Origin: Cryptosporangium phraense
Lineage (GTDB): Bacteria > Actinomycetota > Actinomycetes > Mycobacteriales > Cryptosporangiaceae
Direction: 5' to 3'
Length of the DNA stretch: 64,000 nucleotides
NCBI RefSeq assembly: GCF_006912135.1
Contig: NZ_VIRS01000030.1
Span: forward strand, 27,872 to 91,871
In this document: positions 7,928-16,619 of the stretch, one piece after another
Position numbering within the stretch: the stretch's first letter is position 1
Layout of the letters: the number at the start of each line of letters is the position of its first letter
Notes under the pieces: model-generated
The model's database searches: none
What the model saw: the letters and a program-made list of their open reading frames with translations, nothing else
What the model was told of the DNA's origin: nothing
Made by a program: the position numbers and the translations under genes

Positions 7928-9592
7928 CTACGGAGACTCGGCGGCGGCTTGTTGGCGGTCTATCCGGGTGAGGACCACCTGGGCGGCCTCGTCCTCGACG
8001 TCTCGTTGGATGACCGCCAGCGAGAGCGAGACCCGCTGGCGGTCGTACTCGTTGAGCGGCGAGCCGTCGTCCGGGGCCGACGCCTTCTGGACGGCGCGGG
8101 CGCGGCGGTCGCGGAAGCTCGAGCGGCCGCGCGGATTCGGGCGGTTCTGGCGGCCGGGCGGATCGGCCACCGGGTGCGGTTTGCCGTCCTTGGCGTCGGC
8201 GGCGATCTTCTCGGCCAGCGCGAGCTGCTCGAGCGCGGCCCGGTCCTCCTCGCTCGTGTCGATCTTGAGCCAGCGGGCCAGCAGCGGCAGCGTGGGCGCC
8301 TGCAGGAGCAGCGTCCCGAACACCACGAAATAGGCGAGGAACTGCAGCGTGTCGCGGTGCGGGAACGGAGTCCCGTCCTCGGTCAGCAGCGGGATCCCGC
8401 CGGCCGCGCCGAGCGTCACGATCCCGCGCATGCCGGTCCAGGACAGCAGCACCTGTTCCTTCCAGCCGAGCGCCTCGGGGAGGTCCCGCGGCGGCCGGCC
8501 GGCCTCCTTCAACCGGGCCTGACCCTCGTCCCAGCGCTTGCGGAACAGCGGGTCCTCCAGCCGTTTCTGGATCGCCTGGTTCGCCAGCAGACGTCGCCCG
8601 AAGACGATGGCCACCCAGGCGAACCGGGCCAGGATCACGACGACGAGCAGCGCGACGCCGGTGAGCACGGTCCGCTCGATCGGCTCACCGGAGTCGCGCA
8701 GGTCGTCGATGATGAACCGCAGCTGCAGGCCGGTGTAGGCGAAGACGAACGCCTCCAGCAGCGCGCCGAGCACCGGCCAGACCTCGCGCTCGGTCATCCG
8801 GGTCCGGAAGCCCAGCCGTTCCCGCTTCCGGTTCCCGTACTCGGACTCGATCGCGACGTTGAACCCGGCGCACACCACCGCGAGCACCCCGGACGCGTGG
8901 GCTTCCTCGGCGGCGAGGTACGTCGCGAACGGCAGCACCAGCCCGACCGCGGTACCCAGCGTCGGATCGTCGAGCCGGCGCCGGATCGCGGTCGCGAGAT
9001 TGCCCAGCGCGAACCCGATCACGATCCCGACCAACGCCGACCAGAAGAACAGCAGCACGCCGTTGTCGACGAACGTCTCCTCGCCGCCGACGCTGGCCAG
9101 CGCGACGCTGAACAGCGTCAGCGCCATCGCGTCGTTGACCAGGCTCTCGCCGGTGAGGATCGCGGTGACCCGCCGGGTCAGCCCGATCTCGCTGCCGTGC
9201 GCGCTGACCGTCACGGTGTCGGGCGGCGCGACGATCGAGGCCAGCAGCAGCGCGACCCCGGCGCCGAGCGAGGGCATCAGCCACTCCGTGGTCAGCCGTC
9301 CGAGGAACGCCGACAGCAGCACCAGCACGACGCCGAGGCCGAGGATCGACCGGATGTTGCGCATGAAGCTGAAGAACGAGAACTCGAGCGTGGCCGCGTA
9401 GAGCAGCGGCGGGACCACGAGCCCGAGGATCAGCTCCGGGTCGAGCTCCAGCCGGGGCAGGCCGGGGATGAACGACGCGCCGGCCGCCGCGACCAGGATC
9501 AACAGGCCGGGCTGGGCGTTCAGGTGGCGCCCGAACGCGGAGATCGCGATCGCGCCCAGAGCGAGCAGTACCAGCAGGATCCCGGCGTTCAC
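7928..9592 (-). CDS. Na+/H+ antiporter (CPA1, NhaP-like)
   Basis: A 554-residue monovalent cation/proton antiporter. About twelve hydrophobic helices fill residues 1-400. The ion-binding region carries the CPA1 signature TGESLVNDAMALTLFS (the ND pair). FSFFSFMRNIRSI and ASIVAPPDTVTVSA match other conserved helices. The last 130 residues form a charged cytoplasmic tail rich in Arg, Asp and Pro (RQNRPNPRGRSSFRDRR). The gene starts with GTG at 9592 and diverges from a small membrane-protein gene 34 bases away. Likely role: pH and Na+ homeostasis at the plasma membrane. Confidence 0.92.
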   Translation of the reverse strand: MNAGILLVLLALGAIAISAFGRHLNAQPGLLILVAAAGASFIPGLPRLELDPELILGLVVPPLLYAATLEFSFFSFMRNIRSILGLGVVLVLLSAFLGRLTTEWLMPSLGAGVALLLASIVAPPDTVTVSAHGSEIGLTRRVTAILTGESLVNDAMALTLFSVALASVGGEETFVDNGVLLFFWSALVGIVIGFALGNLATAIRRRLDDPTLGTAVGLVLPFATYLAAEEAHASGVLAVVCAGFNVAIESEYGNRKRERLGFRTRMTEREVWPVLGALLEAFVFAYTGLQLRFIIDDLRDSGEPIERTVLTGVALLVVVILARFAWVAIVFGRRLLANQAIQKRLEDPLFRKRWDEGQARLKEAGRPPRDLPEALGWKEQVLLSWTGMRGIVTLGAAGGIPLLTEDGTPFPHRDTLQFLAYFVVFGTLLLQAPTLPLLARWLKIDTSEEDRAALEQLALAEKIAADAKDGKPHPVADPPGRQNRPNPRGRSSFRDRRARAVQKASAPDDGSPLNEYDRQRVSLSLAVIQRDVEDEAAQVVLTRIDRQQAAAESP

Positions 9593-9625
9593 TCGGGCAC
9601 CTTATCGAGTCAGTAGAGTGACCCC

Positions 9626-9937
9626 GTGGCGGAGACCCGGACAAAAAGCAGGATCATGCTCGTCGTCCTGCTGGCCGTCGGGTTGCTCGCCGCCGTAGGG
9701 ACGCTCGGCGCGGTGTTCGTGAACAGCTCCGACAGAACGCCTGCGGTGACGGCGTCCGCGAGCCCGACGACGGCGCCGACCCCGATGACGAGCGAGGAAG
9801 CGCGCTCCGAGTACTACCGGCAGCACCCGCGGGCCACCGGGTGGTGGCAGTGGATCCTGATCGGCGGCCTGATCGCCGCGCTGGTCGTCGTCGGGTTGCT
9901 GTTGATCACGAAACCCCGCCCGGACCGGCGAACATAG
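9626..9937 (+). CDS. Small two-helix membrane protein, unknown function
   Basis: A 103-residue protein with a GTG start. One hydrophobic helix spans residues 9-31 (IMLVVLLAVGLLAAVGTLGAVFV). A Thr/Pro/Ala-rich linker follows, then a second helix at 75-95 (WILIGGLIAALVVVGLLLI) and a basic end. The linker is probably extracytoplasmic. It lies 47 bases upstream of ftsH on the same strand and may be co-transcribed with it. I do not recognise the family. Confidence 0.65.
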   Translation: MAETRTKSRIMLVVLLAVGLLAAVGTLGAVFVNSSDRTPAVTASASPTTAPTPMTSEEARSEYYRQHPRATGWWQWILIGGLIAALVVVGLLLITKPRPDRRT

Positions 9938-9984
9938 TTTCCGGCCTGGAACACTGACGGCGTGAGTCCACACCTGGTGCGCCG

Positions 9985-11895
9985 ATGAGCGCCACCGCGA
10001 AGTCCGGGCCGCCGAAGGATCGTCCGGTGGCGCCGGCCCCACCGCCCCCGCCGGGCTGGCGCCGGTTCCTGATCCCGATCGGCGTCGCGCTGACCCTCTT
10101 CCTGCTCTTCTTCCCGTTCGGCGGCATGAACGTCAAGACCGTCGACTACGGGACGTTGAACGAGCAGATCGCCGCCAAGCACGTGCAGAGCCTCGAGCTC
10201 AAGGCGGACGGCTCGATCACCGGCACCTACCGGTCGAACTTCGAGAAGGGTGCCGACTTCACGTCGCACTACCCGACCGGCCTCAACGGTCCGGACGACG
10301 CGTTCCTGACCGCGGTGAAAGACCCGGACATCGTCCCGAAGTTCACCGCGACCGGCGCGAGCAGCTCGTTCTGGGGCATCCTGCTCTCGCTCGCCCCGCT
10401 GCTGCTGTTCATCGGCTACTTCTGGTGGATCGGACGCCAGGCCAAGCGCGGGGCCCAGCTCGGCGGGTTCGGCGGCATGCTGGGCGTCGGCAAGTCCCCG
10501 GCCAAGGTCATCGACGCCGAGCGTCCGGAGACCACGTTCGCCGACGTCGCGGGCTACGAGGGCGTCAAGCGGGACGTCACCGAGGTCGTCGACTTCCTGA
10601 AGAACTCCGACAAGTACGCGGCGGCCGGCGCGGTCGGCCCCAAGGGCATCCTGATGTCGGGCCCGCCCGGTACCGGCAAGACGCTGCTCGCCCGCGCGGT
10701 CGCCGGGGAGGCGTCGGTGCCGTTCTTCGCGGTCACCGGCTCGTCGTTCGTCGAACTGTTCGTCGGAGTGGGTGCGTCCCGCGTGCGGGACCTGTTCGCC
10801 GACGCGCGCAAGCGCGCGCCCTCGATCATCTTCATCGACGAGATCGACGCGATCGGGCAGCGGCGGAACACCGGCGGGTTCGCGAGCAACGACGAGCGCG
10901 AGCAGACGCTCAACCAGCTGCTGGCCGAGATGGACGGGTTCGACCCGTCGACCGGGGTCGTGGTGATCGCGGCCACCAACCGGCCGGAGACCCTCGATCC
11001 GGCGCTGCTGCGGCCGGGCCGGTTCGACCGGCAGGTCGCGGTGCCGCTGCCGAACCAGGCCGAGCGGGAGGCGATCCTGCAGGTCCACGCGCGCGGGAAG
11101 CACCTCGGCGCGGACGTCGACCTCAACGCCACGAGTCGGGCCACGCCGGGGTTCTCCGGCGCGGACCTGGCGAACCTGCTCAACGAGGCGGCGATCGTCG
11201 CGGTGCGCAACGGGCGGGCCGAGGTCAGCGCCGCGGACCTCTCCGAGGCTCGGGACCGCGTGCTGCTGGGGAACCGGCTCGGGTCGAACTTCCTGCTGCC
11301 GAACGAGAAGCAGAGCGTCGCGGTGCACGAGTCCGGGCACGCGCTGGTGGCTGCGTTCTCGCCGGCCGCCGACCCGGTCGACAAGGTGACGATCCTGCCC
11401 AGCGGGATGGCGCTGGGCGTCACCGAGCAGCTGCCCGAGGCCGAGCGGCACCTGTACTCGATGGACCAGCTCACGACGACGCTCTCGGTGCAGCTCGGCG
11501 GGCGGGCGGCCGAGCTGGTGGTGTTCGGTCAGGGCTCGACCGGCGCGTCGAACGACCTGGCCAAGGCCACCGAGCTGGCGACCCGGATGGTGCGCGAGTT
11601 CGGGCTCTCGCCGAAGCTCGGCCCGGTCGGCTACGCCAGCGACCAGCCGCAGTACCTGGGCGTCGGCGGCAGCCAGCACGACTACAGCGAGGAGACCCAG
11701 CGGGTCGTGGACGAGGAGGTGGCGCGGCTGCTCCGGGAGGCCGAGGCGCGCGCCGTCGACCTGCTCACCACCCACCGGGGCGCGCTCGACGAGCTGTCCG
11801 GCCAGTTGCTGGAGCACGAGACCGTGGACGGCAAGACCGTGCACGCGATCGCCGACCGGCACCTGACCCCGGAAGGGGCGCCTCAGGGGGCGTAG
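9985..11895 (+). CDS. ftsH: ATP-dependent zinc metalloprotease FtsH
   Basis: Membrane-anchored AAA+ protease of 636 residues that degrades misfolded or short-lived membrane and cytosolic proteins. A Pro-rich N-terminus leads to TM1 (about 28-46), then the periplasmic FtsH-ext domain, then TM2 (about 129-150). The AAA module has Walker A GPPGTGKT (226-233), Walker B IIFIDEID (281-288) and the second region of homology with LLRPGRFDR (341-349). The protease zinc site is HESGH (448-452), where most family members have HEAGH. The C-terminus is short. It may be a second FtsH copy rather than the essential one. Its 3' end overlaps the convergent SRPBCC gene by 13 bases. Confidence 0.93.
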   Translation: MSATAKSGPPKDRPVAPAPPPPPGWRRFLIPIGVALTLFLLFFPFGGMNVKTVDYGTLNEQIAAKHVQSLELKADGSITGTYRSNFEKGADFTSHYPTGLNGPDDAFLTAVKDPDIVPKFTATGASSSFWGILLSLAPLLLFIGYFWWIGRQAKRGAQLGGFGGMLGVGKSPAKVIDAERPETTFADVAGYEGVKRDVTEVVDFLKNSDKYAAAGAVGPKGILMSGPPGTGKTLLARAVAGEASVPFFAVTGSSFVELFVGVGASRVRDLFADARKRAPSIIFIDEIDAIGQRRNTGGFASNDEREQTLNQLLAEMDGFDPSTGVVVIAATNRPETLDPALLRPGRFDRQVAVPLPNQAEREAILQVHARGKHLGADVDLNATSRATPGFSGADLANLLNEAAIVAVRNGRAEVSAADLSEARDRVLLGNRLGSNFLLPNEKQSVAVHESGHALVAAFSPAADPVDKVTILPSGMALGVTEQLPEAERHLYSMDQLTTTLSVQLGGRAAELVVFGQGSTGASNDLAKATELATRMVREFGLSPKLGPVGYASDQPQYLGVGGSQHDYSEETQRVVDEEVARLLREAEARAVDLLTTHRGALDELSGQLLEHETVDGKTVHAIADRHLTPEGAPQGA

Positions 11896-12356
11896 GGGCC
11901 CCAGGCCGGCATCGGGCGGCCGGCGACGGCGGCCACGAGCCGGTCGAGGTACCAGCGCCAGCCGGGCTCGACCTCGGACACCGGGTACGGGAACCCGGCC
12001 GGGATGCGCTGCTCGAACACGAGCGTCGTCCCGCCGGGCTCCTCGGTGAGGGTGGCGGCGAGGTGCCAGGCGTCCATCTCGACGACGAGCCGGTGCGGGG
12101 GCGCGCACTCGAGGATCGAGACGGTCACCGGGTCGCCCTCCTCGCCGCCCGCGTCGACCTCGCCGGTGATCGTGAGTTCGACCGTGCCGCCGGGTTTGCC
12201 GGTGCCCTGGTAGTGGCCGTACCAGCGGGCCAGGCGGTCGGATTCGGTGAGCGTCGCCCAGACGTCCTCGATCGGGTCGGGGAACGTCCGGCGGAACACC
12301 AGCGTGCTGGTGCCGTCGTCGTTGGTGCTGGCCTCACCCAGCGGACCGGTGGTCAT
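11883..12356 (-). CDS. SRPBCC / AHSA1-like domain protein
   Basis: A 157-residue START-like (Bet v1 fold) protein. The N-terminal FRRTFPDPIEDVWATLTESDRLARWYG is the usual first strand and helix of the AHSA1 family. LTEEPGGTTLVFEQRI and the C-terminal helix GWRWYLDRLVAAVAG complete the fold. Such proteins commonly follow an ArsR regulator gene, as here: its ATG lies 23 bases inside the end of the ArsR gene, giving a coupled pair. The ligand is unknown. Its 3' end overlaps the end of ftsH. Confidence 0.88.
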   Translation of the reverse strand: MTTGPLGEASTNDDGTSTLVFRRTFPDPIEDVWATLTESDRLARWYGHYQGTGKPGGTVELTITGEVDAGGEEGDPVTVSILECAPPHRLVVEMDAWHLAATLTEEPGGTTLVFEQRIPAGFPYPVSEVEPGWRWYLDRLVAAVAGRPMPAWGPYAP

Positions 12357-12696
12357 CGCGGTTCTCCTTCGGTTTCGTCCGGCGTCCGCGGCGGAGTTCG
12401 GTCTCGAACGCGTCCAGGCGGTCGGCCGGGGCCGGAATCCGGCGTGGGGGAGCCACGCGCCGGATCCACTCGTCCACTTCGATGAGCCGGTCGGGTTGCA
12501 GGCGGTAGATCCGCTCGTGGCCGTCGGCCTCGGAGCGGACCAGACCGGCCTCGCGCAGCACGCGTAGGTGGCGGCTGATCGCGGGCCGGCTGATCGCGAA
12601 GCGATCGGCGATCGCCCCGGCCGCCGCGTCCCCCTCCCGGAGCAGGCCGAGGATCTCCCGGCGGACCGGGTCGCCCAGCGCCTCCCAGACCGACAC
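12334..12696 (-). CDS. ArsR-family transcriptional regulator
   Basis: A 120-residue winged helix-turn-helix repressor. MSVWEALGDPVRREILGLL is the canonical ArsR N-terminus, and RFAISRPAISRHLRVLREAG is the recognition helix. No CxC metal-binding pair is present, so it belongs to the non-metal group usually paired with SRPBCC genes. The stop lies inside the downstream SRPBCC gene. It diverges from topoisomerase IB with a 77-base gap, where autoregulation would be expected. Confidence 0.9.
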   Translation of the reverse strand: MSVWEALGDPVRREILGLLREGDAAAGAIADRFAISRPAISRHLRVLREAGLVRSEADGHERIYRLQPDRLIEVDEWIRRVAPPRRIPAPADRLDAFETELRRGRRTKPKENRDDHRSAG

Positions 12697-12773
12697 GGGT
12701 GGAAGCGTAACATCCTGCTTATATTCGTGAGAGGTTACGGCTAGACCCGGAGTTTTCGGGTAACCGGGCGCGC

Positions 12774-13796
12774 ATGGCGACAGTGCGGCTGCGGCGCAGC
12801 GATCTCTCCCGGCCGGGCTATCGGCGTCGCAAATCCGGCAAAGGGTTCACGTACTTCGATGTGGACGGCTCGCGGGTGACCGATCCCGAGGCCCTGGCGC
12901 GGGTGAAGGCGCTGGTCATCCCGCCGGCCTGGCGTGACGTCTGGATCTCGCCGTACTCCAACGGGCACATCCAGGCCGTCGGCACCGACGACGCCGGTCG
13001 GCGTCAGTACCGCTACCACGACGTCTGGCGGGAGAAGCGGGACGCGGAGAAGCACGACCGGGTGCTCGAGGTCGCGCGGCGGTTGCCGAAGCTGCGTCAG
13101 ACCGTCGACCGCCACCTCGAACACCGGACGCTCGACCGGGAGCGGGTGCTCGCGGCCGGCGTCCGGCTGCTCGAACTGGGGCTGTTCCGGATCGGCGGCG
13201 AGGTCTACGCGGCCGAGAACGGCAGCTTCGGGCTGACCACGATCCGGAAGAAGCACGTGACCCTGCGCCGGGGCGCGATCCAGTTCAAGTTCCCGGCCAA
13301 GAGCGGTGTGCTGCGGTCGATCGAGGTCCGCGACGAGGCGGTCCGCAAGGTCGTGCTCACGCTGCGACGCCACCAGGACGACGAGGACGACCTGCTCGCG
13401 TACCGCAGCGGCGGGCGCTGGTACGACGTCAAGAGCGAGGACGTCAACGACTACCTGCGTGAGAACGCCGGGGTCACGCTCACCGCGAAGGACTTCCGGA
13501 CGTGGCACGCGACCGTGCTCATGGCCGTCGAACTGGCCCTGGCGGGGGACCCGCCGGACGCCGAGCGGGCCCGGCAGAAGGTGATCCGGGGCGCGGTCGA
13601 GGACGTGGCCGAGTACCTGGGGAACACGCCGACGGTGGCCCGCGCGTCGTACGTCGATCCGCGGATCATCACGTCCTACGAGGCCGGGAAGTCGATCCGG
13701 CCGACGCTGGACCGGCTCGGGACCGCGGACGCGACCGAGCTGACCGCGCTGCCCGCGGTGGAGCGCGCTGTGCTGCGGGTGCTGGCGCCGAAATAG
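12774..13796 (+). CDS. DNA topoisomerase IB
   Basis: A 340-residue type IB topoisomerase of the poxvirus-like bacterial family. It relaxes supercoils through a 3'-phosphotyrosine intermediate. The N-terminal domain contains GFTYFDVDGSRV, IPPAWRDVWISP and QYRYHDVWR. The catalytic domain has the KDFRTWHATVL block and the nucleophile region ARASYVDPRI, with Tyr293 as the likely active-site tyrosine. Length and motifs are complete. The gene is followed 10 bases later by a Pth2 gene and may share its transcript. Confidence 0.93.
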   Translation: MATVRLRRSDLSRPGYRRRKSGKGFTYFDVDGSRVTDPEALARVKALVIPPAWRDVWISPYSNGHIQAVGTDDAGRRQYRYHDVWREKRDAEKHDRVLEVARRLPKLRQTVDRHLEHRTLDRERVLAAGVRLLELGLFRIGGEVYAAENGSFGLTTIRKKHVTLRRGAIQFKFPAKSGVLRSIEVRDEAVRKVVLTLRRHQDDEDDLLAYRSGGRWYDVKSEDVNDYLRENAGVTLTAKDFRTWHATVLMAVELALAGDPPDAERARQKVIRGAVEDVAEYLGNTPTVARASYVDPRIITSYEAGKSIRPTLDRLGTADATELTALPAVERAVLRVLAPK

Positions 13797-13806
13797 TCTG
13801 AGCGTC

Positions 13807-14454
13807 GTGGACGCTGAGGAACGGGTGTTGCCGCTGGTCGTGCGGGTCGAGCGGGCGTCGCCCCCGACCCGGACGGATGCCCTGGAAGCCGCGGCCCGCG
13901 CGGTGCTGTTCATGGTGACGACGGACGAGCCGGAGTGGCGGTCGGCCGTGGACGCCTGGCAGGGGAACCGGATCCGGAAGGTCGTGCGGCGGGCGCGGGG
14001 GGCGGAATGGCGCCGGGCCGAGGCGTTGCCGGGGCTGACCGTCTCGCAGGGGTCGGCGGAGGTGCGGGTGTACCCGCCGATTCCGCTGGACGAGTGGCCG
14101 CGGGACCTGTCGCGGTTGCAGGTGAGCGGGACGGAGTTGGCCGACCCGGAGGCGCCGGGGGCCGCGCACGGCGCGGTGGTGCTGCTGGCGCCGGACGTGG
14201 TGATGACCGCGGGAAAGGCGATGGCCCAGGCCGGGCACGCGGCTCAGCTGGGGTTGTGGTCGCTGCCGGACGATGTTGCGGGTGCGTGGGCGGCGGAGGG
14301 CTTTCCGCTGGCGGTGCGGACGGCGAGCCCCGCGCAGTGGCTGGCCGCGGTGGAGTCGGGCGCCCCGGTGGTGCACGATGCCGGGTTCACCGAGGTGACC
14401 CCGGGCAGCGCGACCGCGACGTTCGTGTACCCGGCGGCCGTCTCCGCGGAGTGA
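13807..14454 (+). CDS. Peptidyl-tRNA hydrolase, Pth2 family
   Basis: A 215-residue protein with a C-terminal Pth2 domain (about 95-210). The diagnostic catalytic stretch MTAGKAMAQAGHAAQLGLW matches the archaeal/eukaryotic Pth2 motif (Lys, Gln and His positions). Pth2 releases tRNA from peptidyl-tRNA. The N-terminal 90 residues are an actinobacterial extension. Actinobacteria normally keep the unrelated Pth1 as the main enzyme, so this would be a second, distinct hydrolase. The GTG start at 13807 follows the topoisomerase stop by 10 bases. It converges on peptide deformylase across a terminator. Confidence 0.82.
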   Translation: MDAEERVLPLVVRVERASPPTRTDALEAAARAVLFMVTTDEPEWRSAVDAWQGNRIRKVVRRARGAEWRRAEALPGLTVSQGSAEVRVYPPIPLDEWPRDLSRLQVSGTELADPEAPGAAHGAVVLLAPDVVMTAGKAMAQAGHAAQLGLWSLPDDVAGAWAAEGFPLAVRTASPAQWLAAVESGAPVVHDAGFTEVTPGSATATFVYPAAVSAE

Positions 14455-14459
14455 CGACG

Positions 14460-14493
14460 TTCCGGGGTTCTGAGGGGCTCGAGAACCCCGGAA
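14460..14493. terminator. Bidirectional terminator between pth2 and def
   Basis: A perfect 12-base-pair stem, TTCCGGGGTTCT (14460-14471) with AGAACCCCGGAA (14482-14493), around a 10-base loop. It lies between the two convergent genes. Confidence 0.82.
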
Positions 14494-14512
14494 AGTCGGC
14501 AGAGCGCGTGGG

Positions 14513-15124
14513 TCAGGACTCTCGGGGTCTGCCCTCGGACCACGGGGGCATCTCGCCGGCCTCGATGCGGGCGGCGTTCGCCGCGAGCACGGCCTCCCGT
14601 TCGTCCGGGCCCAGCTTGTCGACGTACACGATCCCGTTGAGGTGGTCGGTCTCGTGCTGCAGGCAACGCGCCAGTAGCCCGGTGCCGTCGATCCGGATCG
14701 GGTTGCCGTCCAGGTCCTGGCCGGTCACCGACGCGATGGCCGGCCGGGCCAGCGGCGCGTACTCCAGCGGCACCGAGAGGCAGCCTTCCTCGTCCTTGTC
14801 GAGGTCGGCGTCGGGGTCGAACGGCTCGAGCACCGGGTTGACGATCGCCCCGACGTGGTAGAAGCCTGTGTCGTCCGGGCAGTCGTAGACGAACACCCGC
14901 GCGTCGATGCCGATCTGGTTCGCGGCCAGCCCGACCCCGTCGGCGGCGTCCATGCTCTCCAGCAGGTCGGCGACGAGCTGCTTCAGCTCGTCGCCGAATT
15001 CGGTGACCTCCCGGCAGGGGCGGTGCAGCACCGGCGTGCCGTGCACCGTGATCCGGCGGGGCCGGCCCTCGGGGAGGCCGACCTTCTCCGCCCATTCGTC
15101 GATGTCGAGTTCTTCTGTCGCCAC
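14513..15124 (-). CDS. def: Peptide deformylase
   Basis: A 203-residue metalloenzyme that removes the N-formyl group from new proteins. All three motifs are intact: GVGLAANQ (residues 63-70), EGCLS (113-117, Cys115 metal ligand) and HETDH (157-161, the HExxH zinc/iron site). The N-terminal 25 residues, rich in acidic residues, and the C-terminal tail ending WSEGRPRES are actinobacterial extensions. It is monocistronic here, convergent with the Pth2 gene; both act in translation. Confidence 0.95.
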   Translation of the reverse strand: MATEELDIDEWAEKVGLPEGRPRRITVHGTPVLHRPCREVTEFGDELKQLVADLLESMDAADGVGLAANQIGIDARVFVYDCPDDTGFYHVGAIVNPVLEPFDPDADLDKDEEGCLSVPLEYAPLARPAIASVTGQDLDGNPIRIDGTGLLARCLQHETDHLNGIVYVDKLGPDEREAVLAANAARIEAGEMPPWSEGRPRES

Positions 15125-15217
15125 ATCGGCATTATCCCGATCCGGCCGGACGGGTCCGGATTCACCTCACGCCCATTCACGTGTCGGCTCGCCGACCCCG
15201 CCGTCCCGATCCGAGAG

Positions 15218-15260
15218 TTCACACGAGCGAAACCACGGGCTAGTCTCATCGCGGGAGACT
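15218..15260 (+). promoter_or_regulatory. Candidate promoter and inverted repeat upstream of glnT
   Basis: A -35-like TTCACA (15218-15223) is separated by 17 bases from a -10-like TAGTCT (15241-15246). An inverted repeat AGTCTC-N7-GAGACT (15242-15260) overlaps the -10 and the expected start site. That is a natural position for a repressor such as the XRE protein encoded at the end of the operon. Confidence 0.5.
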
Positions 15261-15296
15261 GCGTTTCACGCCATGACACAGCCCTCGGGAGTATCC

Positions 15297-16610
15297 ATGA
15301 CGCTCGAAGCGCCCGCGCCGGTCGTCTCCGACGACCTCACGACCCGCGCCCACCAGGACGGCGTCAAATTCCTGCTGGCCCTGTTCGTCGACCTCACCGG
15401 CAAGCCGTGCGCCAAGCTCGTCCCGGTCGAGGCGGCCGACGCACTCCAGTACGACGGCGTCGGGTTCGCCGGGTACGCGGTCGGCGCGATCGGCCAGGAA
15501 CCGTCCGACCCCGACATCCTCGCGATGCCCGACCTGGCCAGCTACACACCGATCCCGTGGGTCCGCGAGGGGCTGGCCCTCGTGCACTGCGACCCCTACG
15601 TCGAGGGCGAGCCGTGGAAGTACGCGCCCCGGGTCATCCTCAAGAAGGTCCTGGAGAAGGCCGACGCCGAGCTGTTCGCCGGCGCCGAGGTCGAGTACTT
15701 CCTGGTGCGGCGGGACGAGAAAGGACAGCTGACCCCGGCCGACGCGCACGACACCGACCAGCGCCCCTGCTACGGCGCCCGCGGCCTCACCCGCATGTAC
15801 GACCACCTCACCGAGGTCTCGACCGCGATGAACGCGCTCGGCTGGGGCAACTACGCCAACGACCACGAGGACGGCAACGGCCAGTTCGAGCAGAACTTCG
15901 CCTACGCCGACGCGCTGACCACGGCCGACCGGGTGATCACGGCCCGCTACCTGATCTCGGTGCTGGCCGAGCGCCGGGGGATGACCGCCACGTTCATGCC
16001 CAAGCCGTTCGCCGACCGCACCGGCTCCGGCATGCACCTGCACCTCTCCCTCTGGCGCAACGACCACCCGCTCTTCCCGGGCGACCGCGAACACGGCCTG
16101 TCCGAGACCGCGCACCGATTCCTGGCCGGCGTCCTCGACCACGCCCACGCGTTACAGGCCGTGCTCGCCCCCACGGTCAACTCCTACAAGCGCACCGGCG
16201 CGACCTCGACCCGCTCCGGCGCGACCTGGTCACCGCGCCGCCCGAGCTTCGGCGGCAACGACCGCACGCACTACGTCCGCATCCCGGAGGGCGACCGGAT
16301 CGAGCTGCGCGGCGCCGACGGCTCGGCCAACCCGTACCTGGCGCTGGCCGCGACGCTCGCGGCCGGGCTCGACGGCGTCCACCGCGGGCTGCACCCGGGC
16401 GAGACCGGCGCGCAGACCCGGCCCGAGCTGCCCCCGACCCTGCTGCACGCGGTCGAGGCGCTGGCCGCCGACCCGGTGGTGTCGGGCGCGCTCGACGCGG
16501 CCGGCCCGGGCGTCGCCGCGTACTTCGGCGAGCTCAAGCGGGCCGAGTTCTTCGACTGGCACGGCTCGGTCGGCTCCTGGGAGCTCGACCGCTATCTCAC
16601 CGCGTTCTAG
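15297..16610 (+). CDS. glnT: GlnT-type glutamine synthetase / gamma-glutamylmethylamide synthetase-like
   Basis: A 437-residue member of the glutamine synthetase superfamily, of the GlnT / GmaS branch. It joins glutamate to ammonia or an amine at the cost of ATP. The metal/ATP stretch GAEVEYFLV, a central HEDGNGQFEQNF block, GSGMHLHLSLW and RPSFGGNDRTHYVRIP match the catalytic barrel. ATG 15297 is preferred over ATG 15273 because GGGAG lies six bases before it. It heads the operon glnT-glxB-glxC-glxD-XRE. The same gene set in rhizobia and methylotrophs handles glutamine or methylamine nitrogen, so an amine substrate is plausible. Confidence 0.85.
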   Translation: MTLEAPAPVVSDDLTTRAHQDGVKFLLALFVDLTGKPCAKLVPVEAADALQYDGVGFAGYAVGAIGQEPSDPDILAMPDLASYTPIPWVREGLALVHCDPYVEGEPWKYAPRVILKKVLEKADAELFAGAEVEYFLVRRDEKGQLTPADAHDTDQRPCYGARGLTRMYDHLTEVSTAMNALGWGNYANDHEDGNGQFEQNFAYADALTTADRVITARYLISVLAERRGMTATFMPKPFADRTGSGMHLHLSLWRNDHPLFPGDREHGLSETAHRFLAGVLDHAHALQAVLAPTVNSYKRTGATSTRSGATWSPRRPSFGGNDRTHYVRIPEGDRIELRGADGSANPYLALAATLAAGLDGVHRGLHPGETGAQTRPELPPTLLHAVEALAADPVVSGALDAAGPGVAAYFGELKRAEFFDWHGSVGSWELDRYLTAF

Positions 16611-16619
16611 GGAGCCCGC

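Noticed and set aside
7823..9616. A 597-codon plus-strand frame over the Na+/H+ antiporter
   Set aside because: Arg/Gly/Gln-rich without any domain; the minus strand carries all CPA1 motifs.
9814..12108. A 764-codon open frame antisense to ftsH
   Set aside because: It is the high-G+C shadow of ftsH: composition is Arg/Gly/Pro-biased, no motif is recognisable, and the opposite strand encodes a complete AAA+ protease.
13807..14454. Pth1-type peptidyl-tRNA hydrolase
   Set aside because: The motif MTAGKAMAQAGHAAQL belongs to the unrelated Pth2 fold; no Pth1 GNPG-type motif is present.
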